Part shown: positions 1-6,672 of the stretch, piece by piece | Numbering within the stretch: position 1 is the first letter of the stretch | Layout of the letters: each line of letters starts with the position of its first letter | DNA from: Chloroflexota bacterium | GTDB taxonomy: Bacteria; Chloroflexota; Dormibacteria; CF-121 | DNA length: 15,968 nt | Reading direction: 5' to 3' | Assembly (NCBI GenBank): GCA_005889395.1 | Contig: VBFX01000076.1 | Span: forward strand, 1-15,968 | Program-made: the position numbers and the translations under genes | The notes under the pieces: model-generated | Told to the model about the DNA's origin: nothing | The model's input: the letters and a program-made list of their open reading frames with translations, nothing else | Database searches by the model: none

Positions 1-372
1 GGCGATGCCCACATCATCCGCAACGCCGGCGGTGTCGCCACCGATGATGCCATCCGCTCCTTGACGATTTCCCAGCGGCTGCTCGGCACCGACGAGATCA
101 TCCTGATTCACCACACCGACTGCGGGATGCTCACGTTCAGCGACGACCAGGTTAAGGCGAGCATCGCCAATGAAGTCGGCATCCGTCCCCACTTTGCGCT
201 CGAAGCCTTTTCGGACCTGCAGGACGACGTCCGTCAGACGATCGCCAGGATCAAGGCGAGCCCTTTCATCCCCAAAAAGGACAAGCTCCGCGGGTTCGTC
301 TACGACGTGAAGACCGGTCGTCTCGGCGAGGTGGCCGAGCGCGTTCCGGCAGGGGCGACTCGCCAGGCCTGA
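1..372 (+). CDS. Beta-carbonic anhydrase, 3' part (Rv1284/CanA type), 5' end outside window
   Basis: The reading frame is open from base 1 and ends at TGA 370-372, so the start lies upstream. It should interconvert CO2 and bicarbonate in the cytoplasm with an active-site zinc. The visible part holds the second half of the zinc site, His-Thr-Asp-Cys in HHTDCGML (His codon 112-114, Cys codon 121-123), preceded by the family stretch RNAGG...TDDAIRSL.ISQRLLGT. The C-terminal part (GIRPHF, DDVRQ, SPFIPK, LRGFVYDVKTGRL) closely follows mycobacterial CanA as I remember it. The first zinc motif (CxDxR) would lie before the window. The gene converges on the TMEM175-like gene with only 14 bp between the two stop codons, too little for a separate terminator. 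The family call is secure; physiological role is inferred. Confidence 0.93.
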   Translation, partial: GDAHIIRNAGGVATDDAIRSLTISQRLLGTDEIILIHHTDCGMLTFSDDQVKASIANEVGIRPHFALEAFSDLQDDVRQTIARIKASPFIPKKDKLRGFVYDVKTGRLGEVAERVPAGATRQA

Positions 373-386
373 CGCGCACGCCATCG

Positions 387-1037
387 TCAGAAACGGTGCA
401 GGATCGGGATGCGCGGCGCGATTACGTAGTTCAGCTGGACGAGGAAGATGAGCGCGATGCTCACCCAGGTCGGAAAGACGATGCAGGTGGCCGTGGCGAT
501 CGCATATAAGGACTGAGCGATCAAAATCCGGCCACGCATCAATGGGGCGACTTCAGGGGCAGTGCTCTCATCGAACAAGCCCGCCCGGATTCCGTATTGG
601 AGTCCGGCGAACAGGGTCAGGCCCAGCAGGACAATATTGAGCCAGTACTCCACGAGTGCCAACCGAAAGCTTGGATATCGCGCCAGTAAAGCCGTCGAGA
701 AGGGAACGAGGGTTACGGCCAAAAGAAAGAGGAGCTGTAGCCAGGAGTAATGCCGATTACTCCGCGCGAGCAGGTTGAGCTGCGTCCCCTGGCCGACCCA
801 GAAGATGCCTAGGGTCATGAAGCTCATCGTGTAGACGAGCACGTTCGGCCCGAGTCGCTGCAGCGCCTGCCAGAGATCTCCCTCGGTGGCCCCTGAGCTC
901 AGCGCTGGGACCGACAAGCCAAGCACCAGCAACGTCATGCTGACCGCAAAAATGCCGTCTGAAATTCCGGCGAGACGGTCCAGGTTCGTGCCGGCGAACT
1001 CGTTGAAGCGGCGCCTGCCGCCACCGTTTCGATTCAT
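387..1037 (-). CDS. TMEM175/DUF1211-family integral membrane protein (possible potassium channel)
   Basis: A 216-residue hydrophobic protein with about six membrane segments. The first begins near residue 22 and carries the family signature RLAGISDGIFA (Arg21, Ser26, Asp27, Gly28), followed by MTLLVLGLSVP. Later segments lie near residues 67-88, 98-118, 128-150, 168-188 and 190-210. Prokaryotic TMEM175 proteins form potassium-permeable tetramers whose filter is made by hydrophobic residues of the first helix. The usual Phe of the FSD motif is Ile25 here, so conductance properties cannot be assumed. Its ATG (1035-1037) overlaps the stop of the upstream PLP decarboxylase as ATGA, so the two genes are probably translationally coupled. 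Family call is strong; ion selectivity is an inference. Confidence 0.85.
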   Translation of the reverse strand: MNRNGGGRRRFNEFAGTNLDRLAGISDGIFAVSMTLLVLGLSVPALSSGATEGDLWQALQRLGPNVLVYTMSFMTLGIFWVGQGTQLNLLARSNRHYSWLQLLFLLAVTLVPFSTALLARYPSFRLALVEYWLNIVLLGLTLFAGLQYGIRAGLFDESTAPEVAPLMRGRILIAQSLYAIATATCIVFPTWVSIALIFLVQLNYVIAPRIPILHRF

Positions 1038-2455
1038 CGCTCGGCAAGCCCACGAGCCACGTCGAGGATGATGTCGACGTCGCGCTCTTCCGTCCGCCAG
1101 TTCGCGATCGCCGGGCGGAAGGCCACCTTTCCCCCGTAGACCGTCGTGCCGAAGTAGACGGTGCCATCCGCGATGATGGCTTGACCAAGCCGGCGATTGA
1201 TCTGATCCAGCTCGCTTTCAGGGGTTCCAGCCGGGCGATAGCGAAAGCACACAACGTTCAGTCGCGGTTCGGCGAGAAGCTCGAAGTCCGAAGAGGCACG
1301 GATCTGGTCGGCGAGGCGCTTCGCCAGCCCGCCGTGCCGCTCGATCATCGCGCGATATCCGTTGCGACCGTAGGCGGCTAGCGTGGCCCAGACCGCCAGC
1401 GACCGGGCCCGCCGCGACATTTCGGGGGCCAGGTAGAGGAAGTCCGGATGATCGGCCTCGGTCGCGGGAAAGTACGGGGCATTCATCCCGAAGACGGCGT
1501 TGAGCAGGCGGGCGTCCCGACAGAACGCGAAGCCGCAATCGTAGGGAACGTTCAGCCATTTGTGCCCATCGGCGATAACCGAGTCGGCGAGCTCGACACC
1601 GTCCGCCAGGTCCGCGGTGACCGGGGATATACGCGCGAAGAGTCCAAAGGCGCCATCGACATGAAGCCACGCGTGATGTCGGTGGGCCAGATCGGCCATG
1701 GCGGCGATCGGATCGAAGCCGCCGGCATTCACCTCGCCCGCCGTCGCGATGACGATTGCCGGCGCTCCCTTCAGGCCGACCAGTGCGCCTTCGAGCGCGG
1801 CCAGATCGATGGCGCCCGTCGAGTCACTGGTGAAGAGCTGGACGGCCTCGTGGCCGATGCCGAGCATGCTGAGCGCCTTTTCCGCCGAGGCATGGATGAA
1901 GCCGCTGGCCATCACCGGTACCGCCGGCAGTCCGCTCATCCCGCGCTCGGCGACGTTGCTCCCCTGCTCTTCTCCCCACCACTGGCGGGCTGCCGCGAGG
2001 GCCGTGAAATTGGACATGGTGGCGCCGGTGGTCAGCACCCCACCCCAGCTGCGCGGGAGACGGAAGAGGTCCTTCAGCCAGCCGATCGCAACCTGCTCGA
2101 GCTTGGAGCCCAGCGGCGAGCTCACCCATAATGCGGCGTTGTTATCGAGGGTCGACGTCAGCCAGTCGGCGGCGAGGGCGGCCGGGGTCGAGCCGCCGGT
2201 GACGAAGTGGAAGAATCGAGGACCGGCCGAGTTGACCGCGGCCTGCACGCCATGCGTCAGGAGGCGTGTCATTGTGGCAACACTGCCGTCTCCGTCTTCG
2301 GGCAGCTCGCCGGCGAAGTGGCCGGCCGCTTGGTCGCGGCCCGCCGTCCCGCCGGCTGGCAACTGATCAACTCGCGCAAGGTAATGACGCGCGGCTTCGG
2401 CCACGTGTGTGACCAGCTCGGACAGATGGTCGCGATCGTGGATCGGGTCAGGCAT
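1034..2455 (-). CDS. Group II pyridoxal-phosphate-dependent decarboxylase
   Basis: A 473-residue cytosolic fold-type I PLP enzyme of the aromatic-amino-acid, glutamate and diaminobutyrate decarboxylase family, near the usual family length. Visible motifs in order are FFHFVTGGSTPAAL (81-94), TTGATMSNFTAL (142-153, PLP phosphate binding), His188 in HASAEKA (stacks on the PLP ring), HVDGAFG (265-271, Asp267 contacts the pyridine nitrogen) and DGHKWLNVPYDCG with the Schiff-base Lys299. The active site looks intact. Such enzymes release CO2 from an L-amino acid to give an amine; the substrate cannot be read from sequence. The start ATG lies 31 bp after the pirin stop and has only a weak G-rich ribosome site. 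The stop overlaps the next ATG by 4 bp. It may alternatively act on a non-aromatic acid. Confidence 0.9.
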   Translation of the reverse strand: MPDPIHDRDHLSELVTHVAEAARHYLARVDQLPAGGTAGRDQAAGHFAGELPEDGDGSVATMTRLLTHGVQAAVNSAGPRFFHFVTGGSTPAALAADWLTSTLDNNAALWVSSPLGSKLEQVAIGWLKDLFRLPRSWGGVLTTGATMSNFTALAAARQWWGEEQGSNVAERGMSGLPAVPVMASGFIHASAEKALSMLGIGHEAVQLFTSDSTGAIDLAALEGALVGLKGAPAIVIATAGEVNAGGFDPIAAMADLAHRHHAWLHVDGAFGLFARISPVTADLADGVELADSVIADGHKWLNVPYDCGFAFCRDARLLNAVFGMNAPYFPATEADHPDFLYLAPEMSRRARSLAVWATLAAYGRNGYRAMIERHGGLAKRLADQIRASSDFELLAEPRLNVVCFRYRPAGTPESELDQINRRLGQAIIADGTVYFGTTVYGGKVAFRPAIANWRTEERDVDIILDVARGLAER

Positions 2456-2486
2456 CCCCGAACGTTACCGAATTGTCGGCGCCGGG

Positions 2487-3308
2487 TCAGTCCACGTAGG
2501 GTCCATTGAAGATCGGCGTCTCGCTGTACGGCTTGCCGGCCATGAGGATGAACCGTGTCCTCGGTTGCGCATCCGCAACCGCGAGGTCGCGACCGGGCCC
2601 AAGAACGCCAATGTGCGACCGGCTCGCCCGGCTGCGGTTGGCGCCGAATCTCGCCTCACCCTCGAGCAGGTAGACGAAGCCATTGAAGCTGGAGTCGACC
2701 GGGATCGTCACGGCCCCGCCCTCCGTCAAGTCAACGTCCAGGATGACGCCGGGAGTGCCGAGCGTGACCGGCGAGCCCTCGCCGACAAGCGTCCGGATGG
2801 AGGCATCGCTCTCCTGCCGGACCGGAAGCTGAGCGCGCTGCACGACCTGCGCCGTGGGCTGAACATTCTTGTCCTTGCGGGCCAGGTTGACCCAGAACAG
2901 CAGCCCGCGCATCTCCGTGCCGATCTTGCCCTCGGCGAGCTCGTCCTTCCCGAGGCCCTCCGCGTGCAGCACGCCCCTGCCGGTGCGGACTTTCAAGAGG
3001 GACCCTTCCTCCAGCTTGGCCCGCTCCATGGTCCCACCGGAGCCGGTGCTGTGACCCGTGCTCGAGGAGCCCGAGATCGCATACCAGATGTTGTCGAACC
3101 CACGGTGTGGGTGGATCGTGTCCTGGTTCGCCTGCTCCGGCGTGATTCGGACGGTCGCTTCGTGGACCAGGATGTACGGGTCCACCATCGAGTAAGGGAT
3201 CCCGGCTAACGGCAAAGATTCGAGGACCTGGTTGCCCATCATGGGCCGGATCCGGGCCTCCTTGACGACGACGATTTGACGCTCTGCGGTATCGATTTGA
3301 GTCGCCAC
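2487..3308 (-). CDS. Pirin-family bicupin protein
   Basis: From the GTG at 3308 the product has 273 residues. It is a two-domain cupin with the complete pirin metal site: His66 and His68 in HPHRGFD, and His115 and Glu117 in RGVLHAEG. It also has the family segment GLLFWVNLA. Pirins bind iron; bacterial members variously act as quercetin dioxygenases or redox-sensitive regulators, so function is uncertain. Start choice: an open extension reaches a TTG at 3350, but GGAGGT (3318-3323) lies nine bases before GTG 3308 and pirin similarity begins only after it, so I prefer GTG. The gene follows tetR on the same strand with a 73-bp gap that holds an inverted repeat and a possible leader ORF. Pirin identity is secure, the start less so. 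Confidence 0.9.
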   Translation of the reverse strand: MATQIDTAERQIVVVKEARIRPMMGNQVLESLPLAGIPYSMVDPYILVHEATVRITPEQANQDTIHPHRGFDNIWYAISGSSSTGHSTGSGGTMERAKLEEGSLLKVRTGRGVLHAEGLGKDELAEGKIGTEMRGLLFWVNLARKDKNVQPTAQVVQRAQLPVRQESDASIRTLVGEGSPVTLGTPGVILDVDLTEGGAVTIPVDSSFNGFVYLLEGEARFGANRSRASRSHIGVLGPGRDLAVADAQPRTRFILMAGKPYSETPIFNGPYVD

Positions 3309-3310
3309 GG

Positions 3311-3346
3311 CTACGTTACCTCCTCGGTAGCAAGATAGTTGTACAT
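3311..3346 (-). CDS. Possible 11-codon leader ORF ahead of the pirin gene
   Basis: An ATG at 3344-3346 (minus strand) opens a tiny frame encoding MYNYLATEEVT and ending at TAG 3311-3313, two bases before the pirin GTG. It has its own GAGGT (3353-3357) six bases upstream. The pirin ribosome site GGAGGT lies inside it, within the Glu-Glu-Val codons. Ribosomes ending here would be placed at the pirin start, which would suit translational coupling. The leader ATG sits in one arm of the inverted repeat 3344-3380. Its small size means chance cannot be excluded, and no function is claimed for the peptide. Confidence 0.3.
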   Translation of the reverse strand: MYNYLATEEVT

Positions 3347-3380
3347 GCAATTACCTCGGCGGCAACCAATTTATTGCATG
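3344..3380. repeat. 8-bp perfect inverted repeat between tetR and pirin genes
   Basis: CATGCAAT (3344-3351) and ATTGCATG (3373-3380) are perfect inverted copies separated by 21 bp, located between the tetR stop codon (3382-3384) and the pirin start. As RNA it could fold into a hairpin that hides the leader ATG while leaving its GAGG in the loop. As DNA it could be an operator. There is no T-run, so it is not a classical terminator, and it is unlike the TetR operators at 4075-4143. Confidence 0.4.
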
Positions 3381-3381
3381 G

Positions 3382-4050
3382 TCAAGCCTGGGCCCTCTGG
3401 ATGCCATCGAGGATGAGGTCGAGCCCGTATTCGAATTCGTCGCCATAGGCGTAGCCCGGTTGCATGGCGCGGTCGACGGCCATCTCGGCCAGGTGGGGGT
3501 ACTCGCCGGCGCGGAAGCGCTCCATGATGCTGCCCGCCACCTTGGCGACGTCCCCTGGCTTGCGAAAGGGCAAGGTCAATTCCGTCAGGGTGAATCCATA
3601 GATGTAGCCGTCAAGGATCGAGTACGCGTGAGCGGCCATCTCCACCGAGAAGCCTGCTCCCCGGAGACTCCCGAGCACCGCGTCGTGATGTCGCAAGTTC
3701 GCAGGCCCTGGGGTGGTTCGCGACTCCATCAAGCCGTTTGCCCACGGGTGGCGCGTCAGAACCTGGCGGACTGAGATCGCCCGCTGCCGCATGGCGCTCC
3801 GCCAGTCCACGCCACCGGGAGGTAGATCGATCTCGCTGAAGACGACATCGACCATGCCATCGAGCATGTCCTCCTTGTTCCGTACGTGGTTATAGAGCGA
3901 CATCGCCTCGACGCCGAGCTTGTCGCCGAGCTTGCGCATGCTGAGCAACTCGAACCCGCCTCGATCGGCGAGGCCGATGGCGGCACGCAGGATCCGCTCC
4001 CTGGACAAGGCTGCGCGGCGCTTTGCCGCTCGTTTAGCTTGCGCGCCCAT
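3382..4050 (-). CDS. TetR/AcrR-family repressor with TetR_C-type C-terminal domain
   Basis: A 222-residue one-component regulator. After a basic N-terminus, residues 16-65 form the TetR DNA-binding domain (RERILRAAIGLADRGGFELL, then a helix-turn-helix around SMRKLGDKLGVEAMSLYNHV, 38-57, followed by KEDMLDGM). The rest is helical and resembles the TetR_C ligand-binding domain (HPWANGLM, GPANLRHHDAVLGSLRGAGF, ILDGYIYGFTLTE). The DNA contact helix VEAMSLYNHV is typical of this branch. The ATG has GAGG just upstream. The gene is transcribed away from the MDR operon, with three related operator sites in between, one of them only about 20 bp from its own start. It therefore probably represses both itself and the divergent operon until a small molecule binds. 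The ligand is unknown. Confidence 0.9.
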   Translation of the reverse strand: MGAQAKRAAKRRAALSRERILRAAIGLADRGGFELLSMRKLGDKLGVEAMSLYNHVRNKEDMLDGMVDVVFSEIDLPPGGVDWRSAMRQRAISVRQVLTRHPWANGLMESRTTPGPANLRHHDAVLGSLRGAGFSVEMAAHAYSILDGYIYGFTLTELTLPFRKPGDVAKVAGSIMERFRAGEYPHLAEMAVDRAMQPGYAYGDEFEYGLDLILDGIQRAQA

Positions 4051-4074
4051 TTACCTCAGCTTCACTGGCTAGCA

Positions 4075-4085
4075 TACACCGTAAG
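4075..4085. promoter_or_regulatory. Putative TetR operator O1 (tetR-proximal)
   Basis: TACACCGTAAG is the exact reverse complement of CTTACGGTGTA at 4130-4140. It lies 24 bp from the tetR ATG and touches a possible leftward -10 element TATGCT (complement of 4071-4076), consistent with autorepression. The operator assignment is inferred from repetition and position. Confidence 0.6.
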
Positions 4086-4095
4086 TCGGGTGCAG

Positions 4096-4107
4096 GCTTA
4101 CGCTGTA
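4096..4107. promoter_or_regulatory. Putative TetR operator O2 (central)
   Basis: GCTTACGCTGTA matches the first 12 bases of O3 (GCTTACGGTGTA) with one mismatch. Its right half is degenerate (TGT instead of AGC), so it is probably a weaker site. It lies between O1 and O3 in the middle of the divergent promoter region. Confidence 0.5.
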
Positions 4108-4128
4108 TGTGATAGGCTTAGCCGACAA

Positions 4129-4143
4129 GCTTACGGTGTAAGC
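4129..4143. promoter_or_regulatory. Putative TetR operator O3 (operon-proximal, perfect palindrome)
   Basis: GCTTACGGTGTAAGC is a perfect 6-bp inverted repeat around a 3-bp centre, the size and symmetry expected for a TetR dimer. It ends 34 bp before the ATG at 4178, where a bound repressor could block transcription of the MDR operon. Confidence 0.65.
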
Positions 4144-4177
4144 ACAAGCCCGGCAAGGCAAGAAGGAAGTGGAACCA

Positions 4178-5125
4178 ATGATTTCGACCGAGATTCGCGC
4201 AACTACGACAAGAAGAACCAGGATGAAAGCCGTCGTTCAGGACACGTACGGCGGCTCCGAGGTGCTGGATCTTCGGGACATCGCCAAGCCCGAGATCGGG
4301 GAGGGCGATGTGCTCGTGCGCGTTCGGGCAGCCGGTACGGATGTAGCGGGGCAGGTCGAGGCTGTCGGTACGAGCGTGACGCGGTTTCGGCCGGGTGACG
4401 AGGTCTTCGGCTCGTCCAAGCATCTGGGCGGCGCCTTTGCCGAGTATGCGGCCGTCTCTGAAGGCGCGCTAGCACCGAAGCCGACCAACCTCACCTTCGA
4501 GCAAGCGGCGGCCGTCCCCATGGCGGGATACGTCGCCCTGCAGGCGCTGCGGGATCATGGCAAGGTCAAAGCCGGGCAAAGGGTCCTGATCAACGGGGCC
4601 TCTGGTGGCATCGGGACCTTCGCGGTGCAGATCGCGAAGTCGCTCGGAGCGGAGGTGACCGGCGTCACGAGCACGAGAAACGTGGACCTGGTCCGGTCGC
4701 TCGGCGCAGACCATGTCATCGATTACACCAAAGAGGACTTCACGCGGACGGGCCAGCGTTACGACTTCATCCTCGACAACGTGGCGAACCACGCATTGTC
4801 CGACCTGCGACGTGCCCTCGCTCCACGGGGGATGCTCGTGCCGAACGGCGGGGGCTTCGACCATCGGTGGGTCGCCAGTGGGGGTCGCCTTATCAGCGCG
4901 AAGGTGTCGTTTGCCTTCGTGAGCCAGAGCCTGGGGACCTTCATCGTGTCGCCGAACCAGGAGAACCTGGTTGTTCTGAGTGCGTTGATCGAGACCGGCA
5001 AGGTGACACCGGTCATCGACCGAACCTACCCGCTGAGCGAGACCCGTCACGCGATCGACCATGTCGGCGGCGGACACGCTCGAGGGAAGGTCGTCGTCAC
5101 CGTAAGCGACGGCGTCACATCATGA
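4178..5125 (+). CDS. Zinc-independent quinone oxidoreductase-like MDR protein with an internal deletion
   Basis: A 315-residue NAD(P)-dependent medium-chain dehydrogenase/reductase. The N-terminal GroES-like part (MKAVVQDTYGGSEVLDLRDI, 16-35) runs to VLVRVRAAG (45-53). It then jumps directly to TDVAGQVEAVGTSVTRFRPGDEVFG (54-78). In relatives I recall, about 30 residues of the substrate-facing loop separate these two blocks. The cofactor domain is intact, with GASGGIGTFAVQIAKSLGAEV (140-160). Zinc ligands are absent, as in quinone oxidoreductases. I chose ATG 4178 because GAAGGAAG lies about ten bases upstream and relatives have Thr-rich leaders. GTG 4169 and ATG 4223 (MKAVV) are alternatives. 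It is the first gene of the TetR-controlled operon and its stop overlaps the next ATG. Oxidoreductase activity may be lost. Confidence 0.85.
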   Translation: MISTEIRATTTRRTRMKAVVQDTYGGSEVLDLRDIAKPEIGEGDVLVRVRAAGTDVAGQVEAVGTSVTRFRPGDEVFGSSKHLGGAFAEYAAVSEGALAPKPTNLTFEQAAAVPMAGYVALQALRDHGKVKAGQRVLINGASGGIGTFAVQIAKSLGAEVTGVTSTRNVDLVRSLGADHVIDYTKEDFTRTGQRYDFILDNVANHALSDLRRALAPRGMLVPNGGGFDHRWVASGGRLISAKVSFAFVSQSLGTFIVSPNQENLVVLSALIETGKVTPVIDRTYPLSETRHAIDHVGGGHARGKVVVTVSDGVTS

Positions 5126-5916
5126 TCGCGGCCAAACCGACGACCAATGGCCATGGGCCCACAACCGCACAGACCCCGGCTGGGGGCCAGATCGCCCTAA
5201 CCTCGCCGAAGCGCCTCGCGAGAATCGCCGGCATCCTCTACCTGCTCGTCGGCATCCTCGGCGGCTTTGCCCAGGGCTTTGTCTACCCGAAGATCTACGT
5301 CGCGGGCGACGCGGCGACCACCGCCGCGAACCTCCTCGCGAACTCCGGACTAGTGCGTCTAGGCGTCGTCGCCGACTTCTTCGACAACGTGATCTGGGTC
5401 TTCCTCGCATTGATCCTCTACCGGCTGCTCAAGCACGTGAACAAAGGCGCGGCGCGGGCCATGGTCGTCCTCGTCGCCATCGGGGCCACTATCACGATGC
5501 TCAACGCGGTTTTCGAATTTGAGGGCATGCAGGTCGCAACTGGCGCGGTGAACCTTGGCGGCTTCGGCGCCGCGGGGTCCAATGCCCTGGCCCTACTCCT
5601 GGTCGACGCCCAGCACTACGGGCTGCTCATCGCGTCGATCTTCTTCGGCCTGTGGCTGGTGCCGCTCGGATATCTCGCCTACAAGTCAGGGTGGTTTCCC
5701 AAGGCGCTCGGCGTCACGCTCATCGTGGGTGGCGCCTGCTACCTCGTCGATATGCTCGCGGCATTCTTGCTTCCCGACATCGGGAAAGCGATTCATGGCT
5801 ACGTCAACATCGTGTCAGCCATCGCGGAAATCTGGATGGTCGGATACCTGCTCGTGATCGGCGTGAAGATGTCAACGCCAGGCGAGCGCCTCGTTCCCAA
5901 GGAGGGGAGAACATGA
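5122..5916 (+). CDS. DUF4386-family membrane protein, copy 1
   Basis: A 264-residue integral membrane protein of unknown biochemical function. A soluble 30-residue leader (KPTTNGHGP, 5-13) precedes LARIAGILYLLVGILGGFA (32-50), the typical first DUF4386 segment. Further membrane segments lie near 82-103, 112-131, 154-182, 196-217 and 226-248. The ATG overlaps the MDR stop as ATGA, and its own stop overlaps the ATG of the second DUF4386 gene in the same way, so all three should be translated as one unit. DUF4386 proteins are often found beside TetR-type regulators and oxidoreductases, but no transport or enzymatic role is established. Family call is firm; function is unknown. Confidence 0.85.
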   Translation: MIAAKPTTNGHGPTTAQTPAGGQIALTSPKRLARIAGILYLLVGILGGFAQGFVYPKIYVAGDAATTAANLLANSGLVRLGVVADFFDNVIWVFLALILYRLLKHVNKGAARAMVVLVAIGATITMLNAVFEFEGMQVATGAVNLGGFGAAGSNALALLLVDAQHYGLLIASIFFGLWLVPLGYLAYKSGWFPKALGVTLIVGGACYLVDMLAAFLLPDIGKAIHGYVNIVSAIAEIWMVGYLLVIGVKMSTPGERLVPKEGRT

Positions 5917-6662
5917 TCGATACGAAACCGACGACCAATGGCCACGGGCCTGCGACCTTGGAGGCCCCGGTTGAGGCGAACGTGAAGCTCAGTGATTGGG
6001 CGCGGTCTCGGAAGATGTATTCGAGGTTGATTGGAGCACTGTTTCTGGTCGGGTTTCTCACTTACGGGGTGGGATCCGGCCTGGTGACATCCCTCGTCGG
6101 CGCGTCCAACTTTCTCTCGACGATTGCGGCGAGTCAAACCATCCTGGTCATCGGAGCCTTTCTGATGTTCCTGAACACCGGGGTGGATGTGGCGAAGGGG
6201 GTACTGTTCTTCCCGATCCTAGAGAAGCACAGCAAGAGAACCGCCCTGGCCTACCTGGCGACGATGATCGTCGAGGTCGTCCTGCTGAGCATAGGGGTGC
6301 TCGCTCTCCTCCTGATCGTCCCCCTGGCCAAGCACGCTGGTGAGGCTGGGGCGCAAACGCTCGGGTCAATTCTGGTCCAGACGAACGCCATGGCCTACCA
6401 GATGGGCGAGATGACGCTCGGAGTCGGGGCTGTATTCCTGTGCTTGCTGTTGTTCCGGACCCAGCTGATCCCCGGGTGGCTGGCGATTTCGGGCTTGATC
6501 GGCTATCCGGTTCTCGTTGCGGGGACGATCGCCGAAATCTTCGGGATCCACATCGGGCTCTATCTCACGATCCCCGGTTTCTTCTTTGAGCTGGTGCTGC
6601 CATTCTGGCTCTTCTTCAAGGGTTTCAAGCCGGAGGCCTATCAAGGGCAGACCACTGTCTGA
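5913..6662 (+). CDS. DUF4386-like membrane protein, copy 2
   Basis: A 249-residue membrane protein. Its first 13 residues (MIDTKPTTNGHGP) nearly repeat those of copy 1 (MIAAKPTTNGHGP), but the remainder is well diverged. Likely membrane segments lie near 38-60, 72-92, 113-137, 165-182, 187-208 and 214-236. GGAGGGGA (5901-5908) sits at good distance before the ATG, and the ATG overlaps the upstream stop by 4 bp. The pair probably arose by ancient duplication or forms a heteromeric complex, both inferences. Membrane topology and the DUF4386 relationship are supported by pattern only; no catalytic motif is visible. Confidence 0.8.
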   Translation: MIDTKPTTNGHGPATLEAPVEANVKLSDWARSRKMYSRLIGALFLVGFLTYGVGSGLVTSLVGASNFLSTIAASQTILVIGAFLMFLNTGVDVAKGVLFFPILEKHSKRTALAYLATMIVEVVLLSIGVLALLLIVPLAKHAGEAGAQTLGSILVQTNAMAYQMGEMTLGVGAVFLCLLLFRTQLIPGWLAISGLIGYPVLVAGTIAEIFGIHIGLYLTIPGFFFELVLPFWLFFKGFKPEAYQGQTTV

Positions 6663-6672
6663 GGCGCGGAAC

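Noticed and set aside
1448..2366. Long open frames on the plus strand opposite the PLP decarboxylase
   Set aside because: They lie entirely antisense to a gene with a full set of family motifs, have no recognisable domains and are expected by chance in GC-rich DNA.
2409..3209. A 266-codon plus-strand frame opposite the pirin gene
   Set aside because: Its Arg/Ala-rich sequence has no family pattern, while the minus strand encodes a pirin with all four metal ligands.
3309..3350. TTG at 3350 as the pirin start
   Set aside because: It adds 14 residues without family resemblance, while GTG 3308 has a strong GGAGGT at proper distance.
4469..5077. A 202-codon minus-strand frame opposite the MDR gene
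   Set aside because: It is a shadow of the MDR coding region; no motif or plausible ribosome site was seen.
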